From contig NZ_BEGX01000017.1 of NCBI RefSeq assembly GCF_002583555.1, positions 1 to 64,000 on the forward strand: DNA of 64,000 nt. The letters are read 5' to 3'. The notes below the pieces were generated by a model that saw nothing but the letters and a program-made list of their open reading frames with translations, did not search any database and was not told the DNA's origin. Shown one piece after another: positions 43,649 to 52,046 of the stretch. This DNA comes from Pseudonocardia sp. N23 (GTDB lineage Bacteria; Actinomycetota; Actinomycetes; Mycobacteriales; Pseudonocardiaceae). A program made the translations under genes and the position numbers. Numbering within the stretch: position 1 is the stretch's first letter; every line of letters starts with the position of its first letter.

Positions 43649-44887
43649 TCAGCCGTGCGCTCGGAAGACCAGGCTCGAGTGGCCGACCCGGATCATGTCG
43701 CCGTCGGAGAGCTGGCAGCTCTGGACCGGGCTGCCGTTGACCGTGGTGCCGTTGGTCGACCCCAGGTCGGACAGCGTGGCGGCCTGGCCGTCCCAGCTGA
43801 TCTCCAGATGCCGGCGGGAGACGCCCGTGTCGGGGAGCCGGAAGTGGGACTCCTGCCCGCGACCGATGACGTGGGTGCCCTCGGTCAGCTGGTAGTTGCG
43901 ACCCGAGCCGTCCTCGAGGCTCAGCGACGCCTGCAGCGCCTGGTAGCCGCCGTAGCCCTGCTGGCCGTAGCCCTGGTCGTAGCCACCCTGCTGGTAGCCC
44001 TGCTGCTGGTAGCCCTGGTCGTAGCCGCCCTGCTGGGGCTGCTGACCGTAGCCCTGGTCGTACCCGCCGCCCTGCTGGTAGCCGCCCTGCTGGTAGCCCT
44101 GGTCGTAGCCACCCTGCTGCTGGCCGCCCTGCTGGTAGCCCTGGTCGTAGCCACCCTGCTGGTAGCCGCCCTGCTGGGGCTGCTGGCCGTAGCCCTGGTC
44201 GTACCCGCCCTGCTGCTGGCCGTAGCCCTGCTGCTGGCCGCCCTGCTGGTAGCCCTGGTCGTAGCCGCCCTGCTGGCCGTAACCCTGGTCGTAGCCGCCC
44301 TGCTGCTGGTCGTACTGGCCGTAGTTCTCACGGCCTCCGCGCTGGTCCTGGCCTTGTGGGGGAGCGTAGGTCTGCTGGCCGTAGCCGGGGGCGGCCCGGT
44401 CGTAGCCGTACTGCCCGTTCTCCTCGGGGTGGCCCGGTTGCTGGCTCATGGGTGCTTCTCCTGCGATGCGTGCCCGGGTGGGTCGACGGGAAGCGTCGGG
44501 GTCCACTGACGAGCGGGTGCGGAACTGTCCCGTGTGCAGCGCCTCGGAGCGCTCCAGCAAGACTACGACGTCGCCGTAGGTGTCCCATCCCTGGTCGGCG
44601 AGTTGTGCGGTGACGTAGCCGGACAGCGATTCCTCTATTCGGCCTTCGTCGCCGGCCATGCGTTCGAGATCCGACGGCCCGAGCAGCACGACGTACCGGT
44701 TGGGCGTGAGGCGACGCCCTCCCGCGAGCTGCTCGATGTTGTCCTCGGCTTCCCTCAGCAGTGCCTGTGCGACCTCTTGCGGGACGACACTGCCTCCGAA
44801 GACCCGCGCGAACGCATCGCCCACCATCCCTTGAAGACGGCGTTCGAATCGCTCGACGCGGCCCAACCGCTGTTCCTCCGATCGCAT
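43649..44887 (-). CDS. fhaA: FHA-domain protein FhaA with Gln/Gly/Tyr-rich linker
   Basis: A 412-residue protein. Residues 1-115 are a DUF3662 domain (ERRLQGMVGDAFARVFGG), residues about 325-412 a FHA domain (HVIGRGQESHFRLPDTGVSR and GSTNGTTVNG), and between them lies a linker of about 180 residues made of GGYDQGYQQ-type repeats. FhaA binds phosphorylated partners of the wall pathway (in mycobacteria MviN/MurJ regulator). Start ATG 44887. The linker is far longer and more regular than in M. tuberculosis and has a prion-like composition. It heads the minus-strand cell-wall operon. Confidence 0.95.
   Translation of the reverse strand: MRSEEQRLGRVERFERRLQGMVGDAFARVFGGSVVPQEVAQALLREAEDNIEQLAGGRRLTPNRYVVLLGPSDLERMAGDEGRIEESLSGYVTAQLADQGWDTYGDVVVLLERSEALHTGQFRTRSSVDPDASRRPTRARIAGEAPMSQQPGHPEENGQYGYDRAAPGYGQQTYAPPQGQDQRGGRENYGQYDQQQGGYDQGYGQQGGYDQGYQQGGQQQGYGQQQGGYDQGYGQQPQQGGYQQGGYDQGYQQGGQQQGGYDQGYQQGGYQQGGGYDQGYGQQPQQGGYDQGYQQQGYQQGGYDQGYGQQGYGGYQALQASLSLEDGSGRNYQLTEGTHVIGRGQESHFRLPDTGVSRRHLEISWDGQAATLSDLGSTNGTTVNGSPVQSCQLSDGDMIRVGHSSLVFRAHG
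43945..44330 (-). repeat. Repeat array encoding the GGYDQGYQQ linker of FhaA
   Basis: About 390 bases of 24- to 30-base imperfect repeats (TAGCCCTGGTCGTAGCC and CCCTGCTGGTAGCC blocks on the plus strand) encode alternating YDQGY and QQGG units. The blocks are highly similar to each other at the DNA level, so length changes by recombination or slippage are likely. Confidence 0.9.
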
Positions 44888-45062
44888 CGGCGTGTTCGAT
44901 GTGAGGCCGATCGTAACTGTGCTACCGCCGCGGTGTGGCGCGGCCTCGTGACCGCTCCGTGATCAGCTCCGTGATCGACGGCGTGGGCGTGCCGGGCGTG
45001 ATCGTCCGGGTACCCCGTGCAGGGGCGCGGGACGGTGCGTGCTAGCTTTCTCCACGTCGCTC
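44888..45062. other. Divergent intergenic region of fhaA operon and tRNA-Leu
   Basis: No gene is seen. An exact direct repeat of GCTCCGTGATC lies at 44954-44964 and 44966-44976, about 70-90 bp upstream of the fhaA start. A TACGAT (minus strand, 44915-44910) could be a -10 for fhaA, without a clear -35. TAGCTT at 45043-45048 lies 15 bp before the tRNA and may be its -10. Confidence 0.45.
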
Positions 45063-45148
45063 GGGCGAGTGGCGGAATGGCAGACGCGCACGGTTCAGGT
45101 CCGTGTGTCCGAAAGGACGTGAGGGTTCAACTCCCTCCTCGCCCACCA
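45063..45148 (+). tRNA. tRNA-Leu (anticodon CAG), CCA encoded
   Basis: The 86-base sequence folds with a 7-bp acceptor stem GGGCGAG/CTCGCCC, discriminator A at 45145 and encoded CCA at 45146-45148. The anticodon stem CACGG/CCGTG closes the loop TTCAGGT, giving CAG, which reads CTG codons. A long variable arm (GTGTCCGAAAGGACGT region) marks a class II tRNA, and GGTTCAACTCC forms the T arm. The 3' end overlaps the stop of the kinase-like gene on the other strand. Confidence 0.95.
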
Positions 45149-45786
45149 CGATCCACCTGCACATCTCCGCGTATCGCGGGCCGCTCCGGATGATCCGAGA
45201 GCACCACGAGATCTGCGTCCTCGGCGGGGTACCGTTCCGTCTCGTAGCGCTCGTGTGCGCTCACCGTCCACTCCAGACCAGCGGGCAGCCGCCGCCGCAG
45301 TGCCGCCGCCGACATCCGCAGGTGGACGGCTATGTCGAACGGCAGCCCGCGGCCCAGCAGCAACGTGCCGGCCACCAGGACGACCGCCCCGTCGGTCAGC
45401 TCCATGTAGCCGTCGCGGAAGGCACGGCCGCGTGCGGCGTCGTGGAACCGGCGCAGCACCCGGCCCGACCCGGTCGGGCCGGCGGGGTCGAGCAGCTCAC
45501 GGCGCAGGGCGTCCTCGTCGAGCCGGCCGTCGAGGTAGGTGTCCGGGTCGGTCCGGCCGTACTCCAGCCGCACCGACGCGGGCCGCAACCAGTCGTCGGT
45601 GTCGACGACCAACGGGGGCCGTCCGGCGGCGCGCAGCACGTCCGCGGCCAGCCCGGCGAGGCCGAGCGGATCTGTGGGCGGTGGGCCGTCGACGACGAGC
45701 CGTACCCGCCCTGTCCGGTTCAGCACGGATTCGGCGATCCGCGCGGCGAGAGCGTCGCGGGTCGTCGGGGTGATCGCGGCGCTCAT
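45127..45786 (-). CDS. Uridine-kinase-like protein with degenerate P-loop
   Basis: A 219-residue protein related to actinobacterial uridine/nucleoside kinases. The expected phosphate loop GxxGxGKS is replaced by DGPPPTDPLGLA (residues about 33-44), which lacks the catalytic Lys. The later parts, LVVDTDDWLRPASVRLEYGR, PDTYLDGRLDEDALRREL and the final HERYETERYPAEDADLVV, fit the family. ATG at 45786 is the start. It reads toward the tRNA-Leu and its last seven codons plus stop overlap the tRNA 3' end on the opposite strand. It may be inactive or use another nucleotide-binding mode. Confidence 0.78.
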   Translation of the reverse strand: MSAAITPTTRDALAARIAESVLNRTGRVRLVVDGPPPTDPLGLAGLAADVLRAAGRPPLVVDTDDWLRPASVRLEYGRTDPDTYLDGRLDEDALRRELLDPAGPTGSGRVLRRFHDAARGRAFRDGYMELTDGAVVLVAGTLLLGRGLPFDIAVHLRMSAAALRRRLPAGLEWTVSAHERYETERYPAEDADLVVLSDHPERPAIRGDVQVDRGGRGGS

Positions 45787-45792
45787 CGGTCC

Positions 45793-46044
45793 CTACTGCT
45801 GGTAGCCCTCGACGACCCGCGCCGACCGTTCCTCGGCCCCGTCGACGTCCTGTCCGGCGCGGCGGCGGGCGTCCCGCTGGCGCAACAGGTCCCACAACCG
45901 GTCCAGCTCGACGCCCAGCGCGTCGAGGCGGGACTTCTCGTCGCCGTCGAGCGCCTTGCCGACGTGCGCGCGTTCGAGCCGGTGCTCCTCCTCGACGAGC
46001 TCGGTGATCTGGTGACGCAGCGGGGCATCGGGGTCCTGGCTCAC
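45793..46044 (-). CDS. DUF2630 family protein
   Basis: An 83-residue, highly charged helical protein: HQITELVEEEHRLERAHVGK followed by LGVELDRLWDLLRQRDARRR and a conserved C-terminal RVVEGYQQ. This is the DUF2630 pattern seen in many actinobacteria. Its role is unknown. GTG 46044 is the start and its stop lies six bases upstream of the kinase-like ATG on the same strand, so it likely forms a small operon with it. Confidence 0.85.
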   Translation of the reverse strand: MSQDPDAPLRHQITELVEEEHRLERAHVGKALDGDEKSRLDALGVELDRLWDLLRQRDARRRAGQDVDGAEERSARVVEGYQQ

Positions 46045-46170
46045 GACCGGTCCTCTCGTCGGTGGGCGCCGGGCGGCTCGCGCCCGGGCATCCGGGAACA
46101 CGATAGGCGCGCCCGGCCGCGGGCGGCGTCGGCGATGCTGGGCCGACCACCACCGGCGTAGGGAGAGAGT

Positions 46171-46731
46171 GTGTCCCGTCTGACCGGGCTGCGGCCCGCC
46201 GACATGGACGACGAACAGCGTGACCTGTACGACCGCATCGTCGGGTCCCGCCGCGGACCGGGCACCGGCAACGCCGCGCCCATCACCGACGACGACGGCG
46301 CCCTGCGCGGCCCCTTCGACGCGATGCTGCGCGCCCCCGGCATCGGAGACGCGCTGCAGAACCTCGGCGCCGGCATCCGGTTCCGCGGTGGCCTGTCCGG
46401 CCGGGAGCGCGAGATGGCGATCCTGGTCGTCGCCACGCACTGGCGGTCGGCCTTCGAGCAACGCGCCCACGAGGCAGCCGGCCGGGCCGCCGGGCTCACC
46501 GACGACGAGCTCGCCGCCCTGCGCGACGGATCCGGCCCCGAGCTCGGCGACGACCGCGAGGCCGTCCTGCTCACCACCGCGCGGGCGCTGGCCGTCGATG
46601 GCGACCTCGACGACGCCGCGTACGCCGCCGCGACCGGCGCCTTGGGCGAGCCGGGACTGTTCGAGCTGACGACGCTCGTCGGCTATTACGCGACGCTCGC
46701 ACTGCAGATGCGGGTCTTCCGGGTCGGGTGA
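46171..46731 (+). CDS. Carboxymuconolactone decarboxylase family protein
   Basis: A 186-residue CMD/AhpD-like protein. The domain includes GLSGREREMAILVVATHWRS and FEQRAHEAAGRAAGL, the part that carries catalytic residues in the family (here no AhpD-type CxxC pair, so probably not a peroxidase). The fold usually forms trimers or hexamers and acts in decarboxylation or redox side steps. GTG at 46171 has GGGAGAGAG before it. It precedes an IclR regulator by 51 bp on the same strand. Confidence 0.85.
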   Translation: MSRLTGLRPADMDDEQRDLYDRIVGSRRGPGTGNAAPITDDDGALRGPFDAMLRAPGIGDALQNLGAGIRFRGGLSGREREMAILVVATHWRSAFEQRAHEAAGRAAGLTDDELAALRDGSGPELGDDREAVLLTTARALAVDGDLDDAAYAAATGALGEPGLFELTTLVGYYATLALQMRVFRVG

Positions 46732-46782
46732 CCCCCGATCGGCGCAATGCGGACGCCGCCCGTCTGTTCGAGACTGTCAGCC

Positions 46783-47571
46783 GTGGCACGTGAGGAGGCG
46801 AGCGCAGGGAGCTCCGTGCTGCGCGCCCTGCGGGTGGTCGACGCCGTGGCCGCCGCCGGCGACGGGGTGACGGCCAAGGCGATCGCGCGCCGGCTCGGCA
46901 GCCCGCTGCCCACGATCTACCGGGTGCTCGCGACGCTGGTCGAGGAGGGCTACCTCGTCCGCATGCAGGACGTGCGCGGATACGGGCTGGGCTACCGGGT
47001 CTCGGCCCTGCACCGGGTCCTCGCGGCGCAGGTCGCGCCGTCCCCGGCGGTGGTCGCGATCCTGCAGGAGCTGCACTCCGAGGCTCGCGCCGCCGCCTAC
47101 CTGGTGACGTTCCGCGACGTCGACGTCGTCGTCTCCCACGTCGAGCACTGCGGTGCCCATCCCGGACCGGGCCTGCGCGTGGGGGAGCCGGTGCCGGCGC
47201 ACGCCACCGCGGGCGGCAAGGTCCTGCTCGCGGGCCTCGACCCGGGGCGGCTGACCGTCGTCGTCGCGCACAGCGGGCTGGGCCGCAGCACCCGCCGGAC
47301 GCTCTCGGAGCGCAGGGCGCTGGACCGCGAGCTGATGCGGGTGCGGTCGGCGGGGGCCGCCGTGGAGGTCGAGGAGCACGAGCGCGGCGTCGCCGGTGTC
47401 GCCGTGCCGGTCCGCGGGCCCGGCGGCGACACGGCCTCCGCGATCGGCGTCGTCGTCGCGCGGTCGGACTTCGCGTCGCGGCGCTGGGACCTGGAAGACG
47501 CCGTCCGGGTCGCCGCGGTGCGTGCGTCGCGGGCCCTGATGGTGGCGCCGGGCGCCGCGCACGCGCCCTGA
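46783..47571 (+). CDS. IclR-family transcriptional regulator
   Basis: A 262-residue regulator. An N-terminal winged helix (residues about 12-70, VLRALRVVDAVAAAGDGVTA with LPTIYRVLATLVEEGYL) precedes the IclR ligand-binding domain (residues about 85-255, with HATAGGKVLLAGL). GTG at 46783 is preferred because of family length; an ATG at 46747 would add 12 residues. Genes of this family usually control a neighbouring catabolic gene; here the candidates are the CMD gene upstream and the F420-type oxidoreductase convergent downstream. Confidence 0.87.
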   Translation: MAREEASAGSSVLRALRVVDAVAAAGDGVTAKAIARRLGSPLPTIYRVLATLVEEGYLVRMQDVRGYGLGYRVSALHRVLAAQVAPSPAVVAILQELHSEARAAAYLVTFRDVDVVVSHVEHCGAHPGPGLRVGEPVPAHATAGGKVLLAGLDPGRLTVVVAHSGLGRSTRRTLSERRALDRELMRVRSAGAAVEVEEHERGVAGVAVPVRGPGGDTASAIGVVVARSDFASRRWDLEDAVRVAAVRASRALMVAPGAAHAP

Positions 47572-47581
47572 GCGGGCTAGG

Positions 47582-48436
47582 TCAGCGCGCGCGGTCCGCC
47601 AGCGTGCCCAGCTCGTCGAGCTCCGCGAGCACGGCGTCGCGGGCCCCGGGGCCGCTCCGGTCGGTCAGCTCGAACAGGATCCGGTCGACGCCTGCCTCCC
47701 GGTAGGTCTCGATCGCCTCCGGCCTGCGTGCGGCCCCGTACATCGACACCGGGATGTGTCCGCGGCCCGCGTCGGCGGCGCGACGCTGCAGCTCGTCGAC
47801 CCGCTCACCGAACTGCGCCAGCCCGTCGACCGGCACCCGCAACGGCACCCAGCCACCGCCGTGCGACAGCACCCGGTCGAGCACCGTCGGTCCGCCGCCC
47901 CCGATCAGGACCGGCGGCACCCGCGTCGGCTTCGGCCACGACCAGATCGGGTCGAAGTCCACGAACCTCCCGTGGTACTCGGCCTCGTCGGCCGTCCAGA
48001 TCGTCGTCATCGCCTCGATCGTCTCCAGCATCCGCGCGGTCCGGGTGCGGGGGTCGACGCCGTGGTTGGCCATCTCCTCCTTGTTCCACCCCGGCCCGAC
48101 ACCGAGCTCGAAGCGCCCACCCGCGATCCGGTCGACGCTGGCCACCTGCTTCGCCAGGTTGATCGGGTTGTGCTGGTTCACCAGCGACACGGCCGTCCCC
48201 AGCACGATCCGCTGCGTCACCGCGGCCATCGCGCCGATCGCGACGAACGGGTCATAGGTGTGGGAGTACCGCTCCGGCAGCTCCCCGCCACCCGGCCACG
48301 GCGACTCCCGCGACGTCGGGATGTGCGTGTGCTCGGTCAGGAACAGCGACTCGAAACCCCGCTCCTCGACGGCCCGCGCCAGGTCGAGGGGGTCGATCCC
48401 GTAGTCGGTGAGGAAGATGACGACGCCGGTGTCCAC
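47582..48436 (-). CDS. LLM-class F420-dependent oxidoreductase
   Basis: A 284-residue member of the luciferase-like/F420-dependent family. Typical parts are GFESLFLTEHTHIPTSRE, QRIVLGTAVSLVNQHNPINL and RFELGVGPGWNKEEMANHG, which together bind flavin or deazaflavin and the substrate. It probably uses F420H2 to reduce an unknown compound. The GTG at 48436 lies opposite the MetE-like gene starting at 48507 (divergent, 70 bp). Confidence 0.9.
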   Translation of the reverse strand: MDTGVVIFLTDYGIDPLDLARAVEERGFESLFLTEHTHIPTSRESPWPGGGELPERYSHTYDPFVAIGAMAAVTQRIVLGTAVSLVNQHNPINLAKQVASVDRIAGGRFELGVGPGWNKEEMANHGVDPRTRTARMLETIEAMTTIWTADEAEYHGRFVDFDPIWSWPKPTRVPPVLIGGGGPTVLDRVLSHGGGWVPLRVPVDGLAQFGERVDELQRRAADAGRGHIPVSMYGAARRPEAIETYREAGVDRILFELTDRSGPGARDAVLAELDELGTLADRAR

Positions 48437-48506
48437 ACGCGCGAGCCTTCCACCCAACGGAAGCAGCCGCAGTACCGAACCGCCCGTCGGCACTAGCGTC
48501 AGGGCC

Positions 48507-49607
48507 ATGACGTCGCTGTCAGAGCCTCCCTTCCGCGCGGACCACGTCGGGAGCCTGCTCCGGCCGCCCGCCCTTCTCGCGGCCCGTGACCGGCACACCG
48601 CAGGCACCCTCGACGCCGCCGGGCTGCGCGCCGTCGAGGACGACGCCATCCGTGACGTCGTCGCCATGCAGGAGAACCTCGGCCTGCGCACCGCCACCGA
48701 CGGCGAGTTCCGCCGGACCTCCTGGCACATGGACTTCATCCACCGCCTCGGCGGCGTCTCCCCGACCGACGAACGCATCCGCGTCCGGATGGTCAACGCC
48801 GAGGGCGAGAACGCGTTCACCTCGGCCGGGCTGGCGATCGACGGGAAGATCCGCCTCGACGAGCCGATCTTCGCCGACGACTTCCGCTTCCTCGCCGGCC
48901 TCACCACCACCGCCACCGCGAAGCTGACGATCCCCTCGCCGAGCATGGTCCACTACCGCGGCGGGACCGCGGCGATCGACAGAGACGTCTACCCCGACGT
49001 CGACGAGTTCTGGGCCGACCTCTCCGCCGCCTACGCCGCCGAGATCGCCGCGATCGGCGAGCTGGGCTGCCGCTACCTGCAGCTCGACGACACCAGCCTC
49101 GCCTACCTCAACGACCCCGCCCAGCGCGAAGCCCACGGCGACGCCGACCACCTGCGCTACATCCGCCAGATCAACACCGCCGTCGCCGACCGTCCCGACG
49201 GCATGCGGATCACCACCCACATGTGCCGCGGCAACTACCGCTCCAGCTGGGCCGCCGAGGGCGGCTACGACTTCGTCGCCGAGGCCCTGTTCGGCGAGCT
49301 CGACGTCGACGGCTTCTTCTGCGAGTTCGACGACGAACGCTCCGGCGGGTTCGAGCCGCTGCGCTTCGTCCCGCCCGGCAAGCGCGTCGTACTGGGGCTC
49401 GTCACCACCAAACGCGGCGCGCTGGAGAACCCCGACGACCTCAAACGCCGCATCGACGAGGCCGCGAAGTACGTCCCGCTCGACCAGCTCTGCCTCTCGC
49501 CGCAGTGCGGGTTCTCCTCGACCGTCGAGGGCAACTCCCTGACCCGGGACGAGCAGGTCGCGAAGCTGCGGCTGATCGTCGACGTGGCCCGCGACGTCTG
49601 GGGCTAG
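48507..49607 (+). CDS. MetE C-terminal-like (cobalamin-independent methionine synthase) protein
   Basis: A 366-residue protein matching the C-terminal catalytic half of MetE. Zinc ligands are visible in ITTHMCRGNYRS (His and Cys), a Glu between, and CGFSS (Cys) near the C-terminus. It begins FRADHVGSLLRPPALL, typical of the single-domain YxjG/MetE-like group. These enzymes move a methyl group to a thiol; they lack the N-terminal folate half, so the methyl donor is uncertain. ATG 48507 follows AGGG. Confidence 0.9.
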   Translation: MTSLSEPPFRADHVGSLLRPPALLAARDRHTAGTLDAAGLRAVEDDAIRDVVAMQENLGLRTATDGEFRRTSWHMDFIHRLGGVSPTDERIRVRMVNAEGENAFTSAGLAIDGKIRLDEPIFADDFRFLAGLTTTATAKLTIPSPSMVHYRGGTAAIDRDVYPDVDEFWADLSAAYAAEIAAIGELGCRYLQLDDTSLAYLNDPAQREAHGDADHLRYIRQINTAVADRPDGMRITTHMCRGNYRSSWAAEGGYDFVAEALFGELDVDGFFCEFDDERSGGFEPLRFVPPGKRVVLGLVTTKRGALENPDDLKRRIDEAAKYVPLDQLCLSPQCGFSSTVEGNSLTRDEQVAKLRLIVDVARDVWG

Positions 49608-49617
49608 GTTTCGGGGC

Positions 49618-50346
49618 ATGTCGGACGGACCGCAGGGCTGGGGAACGCCGTTGTACGCGCGGGTGCTCGACGCCCTGCCCGCCGGGGCGACGGTGCTCGA
49701 CGTCGGTTGCGGCGCAGGGGAGTTCGCGCGCACTGCCGTCGACCGGGGTCACGCGGTGCGGGGCGTCGACGCCGACGCCTCCGCCGTCGCCGTCGCCGCC
49801 CGCCGCGTCCCCGAAGGCGTCTTCGCCGTCGGCGACGCCCAGTCGCTGGCGCAGCCCGACTCCTCCTACGACGCCGTCGCCCTCGTCCAGCTGGTCACCC
49901 ATGTCGCGAACCCGCTCGCGGCGTTGCGCGAGGCCGCGCGGGTCGTCCGGTCGTCGGGGACCGTCGTCGTCACCGTGTGGGGACGCGAGTCGGAGTGCGA
50001 CATCCGGCTGATCGGCGAGTCCCTCGCCGGCCTGCTGCCCCCTCGCCGGCCGGCCCCCGGCGGGCCGCCCCCGCTCACCGAGCCCGACCGGCTGGAGAAG
50101 ATCGTCGGCATGGCCGGCCTCACGGTCTCCTCCGTCGACGAGGTCGTGTGCCCCTTCCGCTACGACGACGAGGACGAGCTCGTCGGACCGGTCCTCGGTT
50201 CGGGGCTGGGCCGCACCGCCGCCCGCCGCGGCGGTCCCGGCGGCGTCCGCACCGCGATCCTCGACGGCATGGCCCGCTTCCGCCGGCCCGACGGCTCCTA
50301 CGTCCTGGACAACCTGTTCCGGGTGCTGACGGCACGCCCTCGTTGA
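49618..50346 (+). CDS. Class I SAM-dependent methyltransferase
   Basis: A 242-residue methyltransferase with motif I VLDVGCGAGEFARTAVDRGH, acidic GVDADAS, and VQLVTHVANPLAALREAARV in the core fold. The C-terminal half has GMARFRRPDGSYVLDNLFRV, often seen in small-molecule methyltransferases. The substrate is unknown. Its ATG follows the MetE-like stop by ten bases, so the two are probably co-transcribed and may act on one pathway. Confidence 0.9.
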   Translation: MSDGPQGWGTPLYARVLDALPAGATVLDVGCGAGEFARTAVDRGHAVRGVDADASAVAVAARRVPEGVFAVGDAQSLAQPDSSYDAVALVQLVTHVANPLAALREAARVVRSSGTVVVTVWGRESECDIRLIGESLAGLLPPRRPAPGGPPPLTEPDRLEKIVGMAGLTVSSVDEVVCPFRYDDEDELVGPVLGSGLGRTAARRGGPGGVRTAILDGMARFRRPDGSYVLDNLFRVLTARPR

Positions 50347-50653
50347 GTGGCGAGCAGCCTTCCCCGGGCGATGTTCGAGATGACCGGGGCAGGGCTCGGT
50401 GTGAGCTCGCCCGAGAATCGTGGACGTGGCACCTGTTCGATGGAGCGTTCGACCTCTGCGTGACTGAGTTGTGGTGTCGTCCCGTGATCTGGCTGAGGCT
50501 CTCGCCGCTCGGCTCAATGAGATCGTGCCCGAGGGGGACTCGACGTGAAGGCGGACGACGGGCAGCTCGTCGTCCGGCGGGGTCCGACACCTGGAGACGG
50601 CCGCTCGGTCGTCAGTGCGTCGGCGCCGTTCGCGTTCGCTTGGACGCGTTCGG
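50347..50653. other. Intergenic region holding a small gene remnant
   Basis: Between the methyltransferase and the dehalogenase remnant no intact gene is seen. On the plus strand RDLAEALAARLNEIVPEGDS (from about 50480) stops at 50546, and the family-like continuation VKADDGQLVVRRG follows in the next frame from 50545. Together they resemble a common small actinobacterial hypothetical protein, here broken by one frameshift. Confidence 0.4.
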
Positions 50654-51167
50654 TCACAGGCGGTCGGCGAGGTCTTTGAACGACGACACCGTCAGCGCGG
50701 CGGCCGGGTCCGTCGCCGGTGGGACGAACAGGCCGCCGTACTCGTGGGGACGGTGCACATAGAACGTCGTCAGGCCGCGGGTGCGGGCGGCGGCCAGGTC
50801 GTCGACGTGTGCGGCCACCATCCCCCACCTGCTCCGGGCGCAGGCCCAGCAGGGCGGGCGCGGAGTCGTAGGCGCCCGGGTCGGGCTTGTAGTGCCGGGC
50901 CACCTCGGCGCCCAGGATGACGTCCCACGGCAGGCCGGCGCGCTTGGCCATGTCGACGAGCAGTGCGACGTTGCCGTTGGACATCGGGCCGATCGTGAAC
51001 CGCTCCGTGAGCCGGGTCAGGCCCTCGACGACGTCGGGCCACGGGTCGAGCCGGTGCCACGCCAGCACCAGCGCCGTCCGGACCTCCTCGGAGGGGGCGG
51101 GGGCGCGCTCGGCGAGCAGCTCGTCGAGGGATTCGCGGTGCAGCACGTCGAGGACCGTTCCGATGCG
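50654..51167 (-). pseudogene. Haloacid dehalogenase type II remnant
   Basis: One frame gives LHRESLDELLAERAPAPSEE, LDPWPDVVEGLTRLTERFTI and GAEVARHYKPDPGAYD, the middle of a type II haloacid dehalogenase. After LRPEQV the match moves to another frame (MVAAHVDDLAAARTRG to SFKDLADRL, stop at 50654); the shift is at a run of five C (50822-50826). The first 60-70 residues with the nucleophilic Asp are missing. The homopolymer shift could be a sequencing error, but the N-terminal loss cannot. Confidence 0.75.
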
Positions 51168-51290
51168 CGACCGTCGCGCTCTGCACCGTCGTCACGCAGG
51201 TTGTCCGGTCGCCGCACCCCCGGCAACGCGGACGCCGACCCGCCAAGCAGCGCGCCGACCTCGGTACCTACGCTCGGATCGCGCACGCGA

Positions 51291-51321
51291 AACGGCCCCG
51301 GCTGTGATGGCCGGGGCCGTT
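51291..51321 (-). terminator. Terminator hairpin of the DUF59 operon
   Basis: A perfect 12-bp stem (51291-51302 with 51310-51321) with a seven-base loop, TGTGATG, lies eleven bases downstream of the DUF59 stop on the minus strand. The stem ends in AA/TT, the nearest thing to a T-run here. Confidence 0.8.
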
Positions 51322-51332
51322 CCTCGTCACCC

Positions 51333-52046
51333 TCAGGGCGCGGTGGCCGCCCCGGGTGCGTACCGGAGAGCCAGCAGGCTCTTGCAGTACTCGCCGTTGG
51401 TCTCGATACCGACCCGCTGCAGCCGGGCCCGGCGCAGGTGCAGCGGCACCTGTTCCGGGGTGAGCCGGCTGCCGTCCGCATGGATCAGCAGCGGGGCGTC
51501 GTCGTCGAAGGGCAGTCCGATGCCCTCGCGTCGGCGGCGGAGCCGCGTCAGCTCGTCGGACTCCGGGAGTTCACCCAGTGTCGTCCTCGCCAACTCGTCG
51601 GGTCCCGCCCCCGCGTCGACCAGGGGCCGCGCGAGGCGGTCCTGACCGGCGACGGAGGCCTTCGTGAGGAATATGTGGCGCAGCTCGTCGAGCTCCGCCG
51701 TGGCCTCGCCGGTGAAGGTGTCGACGAAGCCCGCGTGTGCGGCGACCCCACCGTTGATCTCGGCGGACGCGTGGTGGTCGACCAGCGTCACCTCCGCGCG
51801 CGCCACTCCCGGGACCGCCGACACCGCGTCGTAGGCGTCGGCGACCATCAGGAACGAGAAGTTCGGCGCACAGAAGAACGTGGGCAACCGCAGCCCGACG
51901 GTGACGATGTCACCGTCGGGTGCGGCGGTCACGGTGCACGACTCGACGAAGTCGAGTCCGGTGATGGGCTCGTCCAGCTCCGGGTCGAGCACCGTGTCCA
52001 ACGCGGCCCAGATCTCGGGCGAGACCCCCTCGGGGGCTTCGATCAT
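51333..52046 (-). CDS. DUF59/MIP18-domain iron-sulfur assembly protein of a monooxygenase-type cluster
   Basis: A 237-residue protein whose first 110 residues form a DUF59 (MIP18) domain: VSPEIWAALDTVLDPELDEP, GLDFVESCTV, and later LPTFFCAPNFSF with a Cys. The remaining part is helical and specific to the group that accompanies MimABCD/PrmABCD binuclear-iron monooxygenases in mycobacteria and rhodococci. It probably helps load metal or mature the oxygenase or its partner enzymes. The ATG overlaps the amidohydrolase stop (ATGA). No monooxygenase genes are present here. Confidence 0.85.
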   Translation of the reverse strand: MIEAPEGVSPEIWAALDTVLDPELDEPITGLDFVESCTVTAAPDGDIVTVGLRLPTFFCAPNFSFLMVADAYDAVSAVPGVARAEVTLVDHHASAEINGGVAAHAGFVDTFTGEATAELDELRHIFLTKASVAGQDRLARPLVDAGAGPDELARTTLGELPESDELTRLRRRREGIGLPFDDDAPLLIHADGSRLTPEQVPLHLRRARLQRVGIETNGEYCKSLLALRYAPGAATAP

